From assembly GCA_023091665.1 (NCBI GenBank), contig JALJCQ010000033.1, positions 930,001 to 994,000 of the forward strand: a stretch of DNA of 64,000 nucleotides, in the 5' to 3' direction. This DNA is from Pythium myriotylum (lineage: Eukaryota > Oomycota > Peronosporomycetes > Pythiales > Pythiaceae). A program made the translations under genes and the position numbers. The number at the start of each line of letters is the position of its first letter. Position 1 is the first letter of the stretch. The notes under the pieces were generated by a model. That model was not told the origin of the DNA and did not search any database. It saw only the letters and a list, made by a program, of their open reading frames with translations. Shown here in pieces: positions 1 through 12,000 of the stretch.

Positions 1-3000
1 GAAGGAAAAGCCGCGGGATTGGCCAAGCTCCTGGCAGGAGTGCACCTGACGATGCCTCTTGTTGCCTGCTTCGGGGTGACTCCTCCCACTCCTCTTGTGG
101 TGAGAGTGGCTCGTGTTAATCCTGCGGACGGGTTGTCTTCAATGGCAGCGGAAGTGTACCTCGACATCAATATTGATCACCAGACTCAGTGGCTATCGCA
201 AGTCCTGAAGCAGTGGGTCATTGTCATAGAGGAAGACAGTCGAGTGGACATTGGTACCGTTTTCAACTGGGGAGACTTATATCTCCCCCAAAACGACCGT
301 GAAAACACGTCGGTGTGGGTGTCAGCTGACCATGGCTTGATCAGTGCAAACTACTCGACTGAGCTCTCATTGCCAAGAAAGAACCAAACAGTCCCGTGCG
401 TGTCACTCAAGGACCTCATCAGCATCTTATCCTCGCTAGTATACTCGCCGGACGCAGATTACGTGGGTAACGATGCACTCAGTATCTCCGTCGGGGATCA
501 GCGAGCGACACTATGGATCCAAGTTGTCGGGGTCAATGATTCGCCATCTCTTTCTGTAGTATTGGGTGACAAAGAGACAATCGTCTCGCTTCGTCCCTTT
601 GTGCCTGTCTTCACAGTATTTGACCCAGATACTGATGATATCCTGACTGTTACAATCACGAGCAACGTCAACCTGAGCGTGGCTGATCCAAGCTTCCTTC
701 GTGCTTCGGGGATTTTTCTCGAAGGACCTGATTCAACGGGAAAAGCATTGACGTTGCAGCTACGTGGGAGTCAGCAAGCGATAAACAACGTCTTCACCCG
801 ATCCTCAACTGTCGAAATCATTTACGCGGACTCAACACCGCCGTTTGACAATGCTATAGTGGAGATCTGTGTTTCGGATGCAAATGACGAGTTGGCTTGC
901 TGGAATGGCTTGGTCCCCTTGGCTCGGCTCGACTCGCTTGTACAGATAAAAAGTGACATGAACGACTTACCTTTTATGGGAGCTCAGCCAGTGGCAAACT
1001 TTTTATCGATATCGGAGTCCGCTTTACCCCCCGAGACGAGTGTGGTCTTGCGGTTAAGCGCCACCATGGGCTCATTTGAATCCTCCCGCACAGACTGCGG
1101 TCGCTTTGCCGAGACACAAGCAAGCGAAGAAAACAGCCGAGGAAGTCGCACGGGATTCGAACTGGTGGGAATCTGGACGTGCATGAAAGATCTACTCCAA
1201 AACACAGTCTACCGAGGAAGCTCTCTTGCGCATCTTGAGAGTCATGTCGAAATTTCCATCGAACTCTGGCATGCTTATCGACAATACATCTCTCGACGTG
1301 TGAGTATGAAGCTTCTCCCACCACAGGCACGGTACAGTATCAAGATTGCGACCAACGCCTCGTTGGAACGTCCTCTGTTGACATGGAAGCGTGGCGAGCT
1401 GGTCTCCTTGGGAGCATTCCTCCAAATCAGCATCTCGTCAGCTGTTGCAGATGATGAAGAGACAGAGGAACGACTCCTCTCGCTTAATGCTTCGTGCTCG
1501 TTATCGTGTCTGCTTAGCTTTGACCACGCAAGTGGCTCGTACGTCCCATATGTTGATTATTCGTTGGCAGATAGACGTGCATCGCGCAACCTGCAGTTCT
1601 TCGGCACGCGTGCGTCGCTGAACCAACTTATACCGTCATTGATGGTCACCGACAGCGACATCGACGTCGTTTCCAGCGGAGAGGGACTCATCGAGTTTCG
1701 CTTGTCTGAGACAAAGAATTCGCCGTTTGCCGGAGCTGTGCAAATTAGCCAAGTGGCATTTCTCTTCAACGTCATGGAGCCAGTGGTGCAATGGGTGACG
1801 CGACAGAATGAATATGTGGCGAAGGAGCGACTTGTCCTCCTAGATGGTATCAGCCTAATGGCTGGAAATGATAAAACCCGGTTCGTGCGTGTGCGAGTGG
1901 AGTGTGAGGGGAGCGTGCAGACCACAATCACCATTGATCACCCTCGATATAGAGTGATCAACCGCCCATGCGTTCGGGCTGAGGAAGACATGTCGATTGA
2001 GATTAGCGGCTCAATCACAGTGGTCAACTCAGCACTCGCAAGAACGCGCGTTCAGCGATATTCAAGCGATGCAAGCCAAGTAATCCTTCGCTATCTGATC
2101 ATCGACGAAGGTCCCACTGACGACATTACAACCACTTCCACCGAAACTGAAGTCCGCGTCATCTTTGGTTTGCCGGGACTTGTGCGGAGACCACTGTCAG
2201 CAGTGCTGCTTCCATCTGACAACAAAAGTTTATCACTTGATGAAGACAGCACAATTGCTTTGGGTGTGATGTTCGAGGTGCCGAACGACGCGCTCGGCGC
2301 CAACAACCAGCTGTACCTACTCACAGCCGCAGTGAGTGAAGGTGTGCTGGAAGTACCTCTCGATGATGTATGCTGTATCCACCTTCTAAGCGCCATCTCG
2401 ACATCAACACTGCAAATGGAAGGGACCCTTTCTGCTCTTCGTTCTGCGCTTGCATTAGCTGTATACAAGCCGCGAGATGAGTTCTCTGGAGCTGATTCGC
2501 TTCAAATGACTGTGAGAGCGTCAGTACCGCGGGGAGAAAGCGAACAGCTAAAGTGGGACCATGACATTCTTGTTCGTCGTGTGAACGACGCGCCACGCAT
2601 CGACACACGGTTGGGATCCACTAAGCGAAAAATGTTCGTGGGTGCAAATGGAACAGTCGTCACGCTCCTTCAAACCGAAATGTCGATCAAGATCTCGGAC
2701 GTTGACGTGTCGATTTGGGACGAGAGCCATGCACTCATCCGGGTCCAACTGATCGCGACGTCGAGCTTCATAATTCCCCACCTGGACAAGGTCGGGGACT
2801 CCATCAGCGTGTTAGATCGGACCATCTACCCGAAGATTAGTGGTGATGAGAGCGCGCTCCAGTCGCTTACTCTCGAAGCACCCTTTCGAGTTGTTAATGA
2901 GTTGCTAGGCGATGTACTCTACATCTCAAATTCCGATAGTGACGCTTTGCAGTGTCCTAGGAACGAAGAAAGAAACGAGAATTCGAACGAGCATATCGAC

Positions 3001-6000
3001 ATTCTCGTGAATGACATGGATGAGACCGAGGAAGCCGTATCAGCCGAGAGAGTGACGATCTGCAGCGACGAAAGCGAGCAAGATGTGTTCGTTTCACTCC
3101 GACTACCTCCCGAGCATGCTTCTCTCGACATGAGCCGACGCGCTCTCTCCGTCTCCGGCGCCATGCTCGTAGCGAGTTCACCCACATCCAGCGATCTTAT
3201 TCTTGAGCAGGACGAGACAGCACGGGTGACTGGAACACCGGCTTTTAGGGTTATTCCGGAGGTCCAAAGCGTCCGCCTCGTCGGCCCCGACCGACTGCAA
3301 GTGCTCACTGTGACAATGGAGAGCCCAAGCGGCGTCGACGTCTCGACTATCACGGGAACTTTCGAGCTGCGAGCCGTCGACCCTGTCACTAATCAAATCC
3401 GAACAACAGTCGTACTAGCGCAGGCGGTTGCAATGCGGGTAAATGAAGTCGTGGGTGACGAGGGCACGGGGAGAGGGGAAGGTGAATCGATGGAGGCGTG
3501 TCTCTCTGGTATTCTGCCAACTGGGCGCACAAACATTCAAGTCACCAAGGATATTGACACCCCTGAAGTAACATGGCGAATCTACGCCTCTCTTATGCCA
3601 GGCGATGGAGAGATTTCGGTTCCACAAGCTGGAGCGACGGCGTTTGACGTCGGAGGTGTGAGCATTACTGTGAACTCTGAGACCTTGGGAACCTCCCTCG
3701 GCGGTTCGTTTGTTCTCCTATTCGGCGACGAATCAACGAGGAACATTAGCGCCCAGTCTAGTGCTCTTGACGTACAGGAGGCACTCGAAGAGCTAACATC
3801 GGTAGACTTCGTCCAGGTGGTTGACACGGGGCCTTTTACGTGGAACATCACGTTCTTCCAGCCCGCCGCAAACGTTCCTCTCCTGACTGCAGATTCATCT
3901 TCACTAACACCAGTAACAAATCAGGCCGATGGGGCCTGGCCAACGGAGATCGCCGCTGGAGCAGAAATTCAAATCGCACGATTGACTTCAGGCCAGGGCC
4001 AAGGAATGCTATTCACCGTGGAAGTCAGTGCGATCCACGTTGATCCCGTGTACCGAGTCACTGCCACTCGTGCTGGGACCACCTCCTCGGTAGGAACCTT
4101 CTCCTTGGTCTTTCGTTCGGATCCTCTGGGTCCACTGCTAGCAACGACCGACGCTATCGACTTCGATGCTGTGGCAACGGTTGCAGACGAAGGATTCGCG
4201 AGGCAGTCGGGCGGCCGGGCTGGCAGTTCCATGGAATCAAGAATTCTCGAGGCAATCCGACGGCTACCTCGCATTGAGTGGACGACTGGTACCCAAGTCG
4301 TTGTCACACGCTCACTGGTGGAAGCCCCCTCTTCGTATTCGTGGACTGTGACTCTCATCGGAGCACCGGCTGACTTTCCTTCGCTCACAGCTGGCTCCAG
4401 TGCAAGCTTACCTACGATAGTCGTTGAGGTTTTGTCCCTGACTAAATCAAACCAGGTGGCTGGAACGTTCGCGCTCTCGTACCTAGGGGAACGCACTGGC
4501 CCACTCCAAGTTATTGCGCCTGCAAGCGATATTGAAAGTGCTCTCCATCAGCTCTCGACGGTGCGGAACAGCTCAATTGGATTCGGCCGCATCGTGGTCC
4601 GGAGACGAGAGATCCAAGCCGTCGCTGGAGCCTCTTTTGCCCTGCTTTTCATTGAGCAGCTCGCCCACCCAGAAACTACGGTCCTCTTATCAAGCGATGG
4701 AGCAGGCCTTACAGGTCTTGGAGCCTTCGTTCGCACGAAGCAGTTCTCACCAACACCTTCGCTCAAGGGAACCTGGTCGTTTCCTGGCATCGATATTTTG
4801 AGTGGTCGCGAATTGTGGGTTAGCGGAGTCCAGGGGTCCTTCCGACCCGACCGCTTCGAGCTGCACGGTGATCCAGCTGACCTGCAGAGAATCATCTCTC
4901 AGTTCACATACTTGCTTCCTTCAGACTTCGTCGGGGGATATGTCTGCATAATGCTGACAGCTACGATCTCCGAATCCAAAGCATTTGCGATGACAGACGA
5001 CCTGTACGTTGCTTTCCGGCCTCCTTCTCGGCTTCGCGTGCTCTCATCGAGCGAAGACGACCCAACAGCCACACGGGGCAGACGCCGCGATTTGGACTTA
5101 CTCCAAGTAGATGTTCCATCGTGGTTCTACAATCTGCTTTGGATTCGTCTTCGTCTTCTTGTAGAGCATGGAGCGCTGTGGATGAGAAACCGAGACGGTA
5201 GTGGGGCGACACCTGAACTGTGGCTCAACGGCACCGTTCATGTCGTCAACACTGGCCTCCTGAATCTCGAATATGAGTCGTCGCTAGCCACCACCCACGC
5301 CTTGGACATCCTTACGGCTGAGATTTTTACCGGCGACGAAGCACCGCAGCGATTGTCATCCAACGAGTTCTTCATTCGTATCAAAGAGCCACCGTTCGAG
5401 CCGCAGATATCGATCATTGGAGACACTGAAATCTTTGTCCCAGATGACTCACCAAGTCAGATTGCAGGCGTCTCAATCATCGATGCAAACGCCCCATTCA
5501 TCACGAAAACACCGACAGTCGACGGCGTAGAGCTGTCACTCCAAGCTGACGTAGGGCAGCTTTCTATCTCGCAAACAGACGGGTTGGCCTTGTTCACGGG
5601 GAATGAATCCTCCCGCTTGACGCTGCGAGGTGACCTGAGCAGTTTAAACGATGCTCTCAGCCATCTCTACTACGAGTCCTCTCGAGTGTACGATCATGCG
5701 AGAGATTCGGTCTTAATTAGCGTCAGCTACCACCCAGGCGAGCGCTCCGTGTTGACATCATCGCGTAAAATGCAGGTCCAGATCCAGCACACGGTCCACG
5801 TGCCTCGCGTACTCATGGGTGACAGCAATGCAATTACTTATGCCGCACAAGAAGACAACGGATTCCGCTTCCCGAATCTCACGCTGGTAGACGACAATTC
5901 ACACCTCAGTAACCGAGATGGACGACGTCGCGTGCCAGTTGCTGAACTTCGTCGCACGGATTTGCTTCCTCCCACCGTCACAACGCTCAAGAGTACCAAC

Positions 6001-9000
6001 TGGGACGATGACTGGCGACACCGATGGATCGGAGACCTCACAGGCCTCACATTCGCTTCGTTTGCGTCTCCATCTACTTTCAGCAAGATCTTTTTCTTTC
6101 GAGGCTCCGACATCGTGAACGGAGAAGAGCTGTGGATATCGGACGGCTCTTCCAACGGTACAAAGCTGTTAGTGGATTTGATGCCCGGTCAAGGGAGCTC
6201 GAGCCCAGGCGACTTGACGTTCCTTCCTCCTGCAAACAGTCTGGTAGTGTTCGCAGCCAGGGGCATCGATCGGTCATGGAAACTGACGACCGATAGGCTA
6301 TGCAACTCAGAACGATTTAGTTCGACCGCGAGTGACATCATGTATTTTGTTGCGACAGCCACAACGTGGAACCCGCAAGCTTTGTACGACTGTCCTCGGC
6401 CGGGCTGGCGATGGGCGACGACTGCAGAAGCACAGACCCGATTTCACACCCGCATCGGCGACACTCCCGCGAATCTGAGCGAGCCGTACGTTTTTTGGGA
6501 CTCGTGTGACTGGGTCGGCTACAATTTCGGCGGCGTCTCACGCAAGTACTTTCGGTTCGCAGACTCGGGCGCTACTGGGGCCTTCAAACACGCAGGTCGT
6601 CGGGACTCGATGGTGGTCGAGGTCTCGTTCTCCACGGCCGACTTTGCTGGCATTGTCTGCATCCGCGACGACGCGAGCATCGAACCAGCCGGTCGTGAGG
6701 TCTGGATCTCCGATGCTTCAGGAGCAGCCACGCGGCTCAAAGACATAGCGACTGGGCCACGAGACTCCAATCCGAGATTCTTTACGCCCTTCCAATCCAA
6801 ACGCTTGCTCTTCCAGGCTTGGACACCAGAGCTGGGCACGGAACTCTACCGGACTGACGGCACGAGCGCCGGGACATTACTCTTGGAAGACATCTGGCGC
6901 GGCCCGCGGAGTTCCGATCCAAGCGACTTCGCTGAGTGGGTGGCAGGAGACGGACGCATGTACTTCGCGGCCACGACGGAAGCTGGGCGCGAGCTCTGGT
7001 CTACAGACGGACTCGCGAGCGGCACGGCTGAGAGGGGTACGCGTCAATCGCCGGCGACCAGCGGTATACTCATCGGCACAGCGCTTGTTCGTGATATCTG
7101 CGCGACTTCCGCGTCGTCGAACCCGCAGTTTCTCACGCCTATGGGAGCTCTCGGCGTGTTCTTTGCCGCAAGCGACTGCATCAATGGGCGGGAGCTGTGG
7201 GTCACGGCCGGGACATCGGCAAGCACGAAGATGGTCAAAGACATCAACATTGCGCCAGGCCAAGGGTCAGATCCCTCGCATCTTGTCGTCTTCGGTGGCA
7301 AGCTGTTCTTTGCGGCGACCGCAAACGGACACACAGTGGGTCGCGAGCTCTTCACAAGTGACGGCACGGCGGCGGGAACGAATCTCTTGATCGAGCTTGT
7401 GCCTGGGGCTGCTGGTGGATCACCATCGCTGCTCACCGTCGCAAACGCACGACTGTATTTTCACGCCGTCAATGCGCACGGGTCTGGTGAGCTGTGGGTC
7501 TCTGATGGGACATCAGCAGGGACTTCTCGCGTGTGGGACGCCGGCTTTGCGCGCTCGAACACCATCCAGTTGGCCTCGACGACGCCGCTCAGTAGCGGTC
7601 GCCGCGCACAGTTGCTCGTGGCCGGGAATGCTCTGTACTACTTGACGCAGAGGAAGTTACCCGGAAGCGACGACCAGAACAACTCAGATATCGACACAGA
7701 CAGATTCCGACTGGAGGTTAGCGTCACAAACGGCGCTGTCTATCTGCCGGTTGAGATTGGGACCCAAAACCAATCGCTGGGTTCCTCTGTTACGATAGAG
7801 GGCACGCGCAACCATCTCCAAGTCATGCTCCAGCGATTGCTCTACTTGCCGCCACTCAACTGGAACATGCTCCAGACGTCAGGCCACCTCCTCGTCGAGT
7901 GGCGCTTCAACGTGTCGTCGCTCTCACTTTCAACTGCCAAATCAGAGGTCACGACAGCCGATCTCGTCGTTCGCCCACGAGTGGATCCACCGGTGATCAT
8001 TGTGCCGACAGCAGTGGAAGACTCGATACACTCTGAGCCCGACTTTCTCTCGCGTCTTCGCGTGGAATGCCTTCCGATCACAGTCTCAGAGGATGTCTTG
8101 ACCCAGCTGGAAGGCTTCTCTGTCCGCGCAGTCGACGACGGAGATAACGGGCCTCACCACTGGCAATTGGAGGTCTCTGCATCACGAGGAACGATTGCCT
8201 TCCGGACTGGTACTGCGTGCGTGAGGAGGGTTATGATCGGTTCGCTCTCTGGTGGCAAACGCGTCAGTGTCCAGGCCTCCCGCATCGACTGTCTGCAACG
8301 TTTACTCAATGGCCTTGTCTACACGGGTGACGCAGACGTGAGTGGCGCCGATGCACTGCAGATCCGCGTGAGCTCGTCCGCTCCAACAATCACAGTTGAG
8401 GACTCGGCCATCGTCCCGATCTTCATCGTGGAAGTAAACGATGCTCCATATCTTACCAGTCGAAGTGGGTTCTACTACGAAAGCAAAGAAGACCAGGCTC
8501 TCGTGCTCCACGATCTGCACATCCACGATCCGGACGCAGGGGGGTCCACAGGTCGTGTGGAGGTCGACTTGTCCGTGCGGTTCGGTTCGATCGCGATTAT
8601 TTACGACTTCGGTACTGCCGGCTCAAGCGTCAACATTGAGCGGAACGACTCGGCAGTGTGGGCGCCAGCCGCCTCAACACGCCTCGTTCTCTCAGGGTCG
8701 CTCGTTGATCTCAATGCAGCCATATCCAGACTCGTTTACACATCGGCGCAGAACTGGAATAGCCTCGCGCACGCCGACAACGAGGACGATGGGTACGATT
8801 CCATATCCGTGGTGCTGACTGATGACCAGCGAATGAATGCGTCCACGAGTTCGGTCGTCTTTGTGTACGTCTTGCCGACTCCTGATCCCGTTCTGATATC
8901 GACACCAACCGTGATTCAGACGAGTGTTTATGCGGGGCTGAAGGACGGTGTGCTCCATGGCGATGAAGACGAGTGGATTGAAACGCAAGGGCTGGCGTTC

Positions 9001-12000
9001 ACAAGCGCAGATGACACAGCACGAGCGTCGTTGGATGTGACGATAAGCGTGAGCCATGGTCGACTTTTTCTGGACGATGCAGCGCTGCGGGGAGTCACAA
9101 CGAGTGGCTCAGCCGACGATGGCAGTGCGTGGCGACTCCAAGGTCGCTTCGAGTTGGTCAATCGCAGCGTTGCGACGCTGAAATACTTGCCATCCGCTAA
9201 CTACTACGGCTCTGACTCCCTCTTGATCTTCGCAACAGCAAGTGATCCGTACGCCAACGAGAACTCGATCTCAGCTACCCAAGCCGTGCCCATACTCGTT
9301 CATGCCGTCAACGACCCACCTCAGTGGACACTTCCGCTCGCATCTGTCGCATGGACTCAAGACGAACCTACGCGTATCGCTGGGGTTGTTCTCCGCGACG
9401 TCGACGTTGAGACTGCTGACTGTACCGTTGTAAGCTGCGAGATGGAGGTCGTTGTGGAGACGACAGCAAGCGCTGCAATTGCGTTCCCGCGTCTGGCTGA
9501 GCTCCAACACGCCCCCCAGTTCTCGGTGTCTGCTCTTCCATTAGAGTCCTCTTATTTAGTGCTCACAGGCTCGTTGCATCAACTCAACCTGGTGCTGAGT
9601 GAGATCGTACTGACGATTGCCAATGCTCAAGCCGAGATCCTAGAACCTGTGGAGGTGTGGTTCACGGCAGATGATAGAGGTGCTTTTGGCCAGGGGGGAC
9701 CACAAGTCTCTCGGCAACGCCTCATCGTGTCGCCCCTGCATCGAACTTCCCACGCGTTGCAAATCCTTGCACCTGATGATCAAACGCTGGAAACAAACGA
9801 AGATACACCTCTGGTATTTGGCGGCTCGATCCAACTGAAAGATATCGACTCTTCAACGCGATCAGTGGAGGTAGCTCCTCATTATGAGGTCGAGATCGAG
9901 GCTAATAACGGATTCTTCCTCCTGGCTACGACGGCATTCAGCGCCACTCGACTCCTCTTAATATCGACGGCAGACAACCACCACATCAAGTTCCGAGGCT
10001 TCCTAAACCAGATCAACGTCGCGCTGAACGGCAGTTCGTACGTCCCTGATGAGAACTGGTTCGGTCCCGACGAGCTCCGAATTGGTGTGAGGCAGGTAGA
10101 TAGCGACGATGATGCGGCAACGATTTCCCTGTTCGTGAATGTGGTGCCTATGTGTGACACCCCGCGTTGGCTCAAGGACGCTGTAGCCTCTGACCGAGCC
10201 GCCGACATCATGATCGAAGAGGATAGTCAGTCGCTGATCTCAACACTCTCCATTGAAGACCCCGACACAGTGATTGGTGGTGGCGTGGACCAGGAACGAG
10301 AGGTCACCGTTTCCATTGACGTGCTCGACGGAGGCGGCGTGATGCTAGCAACAATGCGAGGGCTGCGGTTTGTCAATGAGTCGTTTGTCACGTGGCCCAC
10401 GCCCTTTGAGGCTCTGCGGCTCCTATTCTTCTCGCAGGTGGTGATCTCGGGACGAGTCTTGGACCTCAATGCGGCGTTGCGAGGGCTCATCTATCGCCCA
10501 CGGCCAGACTTCCACACTGGCGGTCACATCCTCGACGCCATCGTCTTCAATGTCTCAGACTCTGTTCGATCCTGTTCCGATGCCACAATCGACAGCAGCA
10601 TCACACTTCGAGCGGCAATTGAGGCTGTCAACGACGAACCACTTTTCATTTCCCAGCGGTTCCGACGTGTTACCATGCTGGAAGTGACCGCTGACAACCT
10701 CCATTCAGGGTCTCCGATGATGGAAGCCATTGAAGGCCAAGACCAAGTGCTTGATGCTGTCACTGCTTTCGATGCCGACACTGCAGTGACGAACAGTGTC
10801 GATCCTTCGCTGCCTGAATCAATTGCGAGGCTTCGTCTGTCGTGTCGCTCGTGCTCATTGAGACCGACCGAGAGCTTCGAGAAACTCCAACGTCTATCGA
10901 ACATCGTAGTCTCTCTCGAGTCGGACACGCACGGCGACAACTGGTCCTCGTCAACGACCTTCTATGGGTCCATCTCAGCCCTGAATCAGTTCGTTCTCTC
11001 GTCGCTCGTCTTCACCAGTTCTCCTCACTTCCACAACAACGCAGTTGTCTTACTGGAGATATCAGACCTGGGCTTTGAAGGACGCGGAGGCCCTCAGGAG
11101 ACTGCATTCGCGATGGTTGTTCGAGTCCATCGCGTCAACTCCGGCCCACAGATCCTCGTGCCGCCATTTGGGACGCGGCTCGCGCCGCTTGAGGTCGACG
11201 AGCACGGCTTTGTCCTACTACAAGGAGCACCAATAGATCCTGAGCGGAGAGAAACCTCGCTTCCCGGAGCGGTACCCCACTGGCAGCTCATGGCCGTCGA
11301 CCCACTTGGCAACGACTCGAACTCGCGCATGAAAACTCTTGTCGACGTGGCCACGGACGATGGACGCACCGCCACGTCTTTCTACGTGTCAATCGGTGTG
11401 CGTCAGTTTCTCTTCGGCGCCTTCGACCCGAAGAGTGGCGTGGAGCTATGGACGAGCGACGGCACCGCGAGCGGCACGCGACTGCTCCGTGATGTCTCAC
11501 CAGGGCCACACAGCTCGTACCCTCAGCATCTTACGCGCTTCTCTGTCGACGGGCTCGTCTACTTCTCTGCGAGCGGACCGAACGTGGACGCTTGGCGGTT
11601 AAAGCCGAACTACCGGGATAGCTGCAACGGCTTCCGCGCAAGCGCATTCGCGCCGAACGTGTTCTACGTCGTAGCGCAGCAAACGACTTGGGATCCGGAT
11701 GAGACGTACGACTGCCCCATCGGGTATCAATGGATGACAACTGCCGAGGGGTCGGCAGTCTTCGTCGGCACGGTCGAAGACAACGGGCACAAGTCCGAGC
11801 CGCTCGTCTATTTTTCACAGTGCGGCTGGCAAGGGTACGTGTGGGGAGGACAGCGGCGTTCGCACTTCCGCTTCGCCGACTCGAAGGCCACGGGCGCGTT
11901 CAAGCACGCTGGCCATCGCGACTCGTACCGTCCTGACGTCGGCTTTCAGACACAGGAGTTCGCCGGCATCGTGTGTCGACGCCAACGCGACGAGCAACCC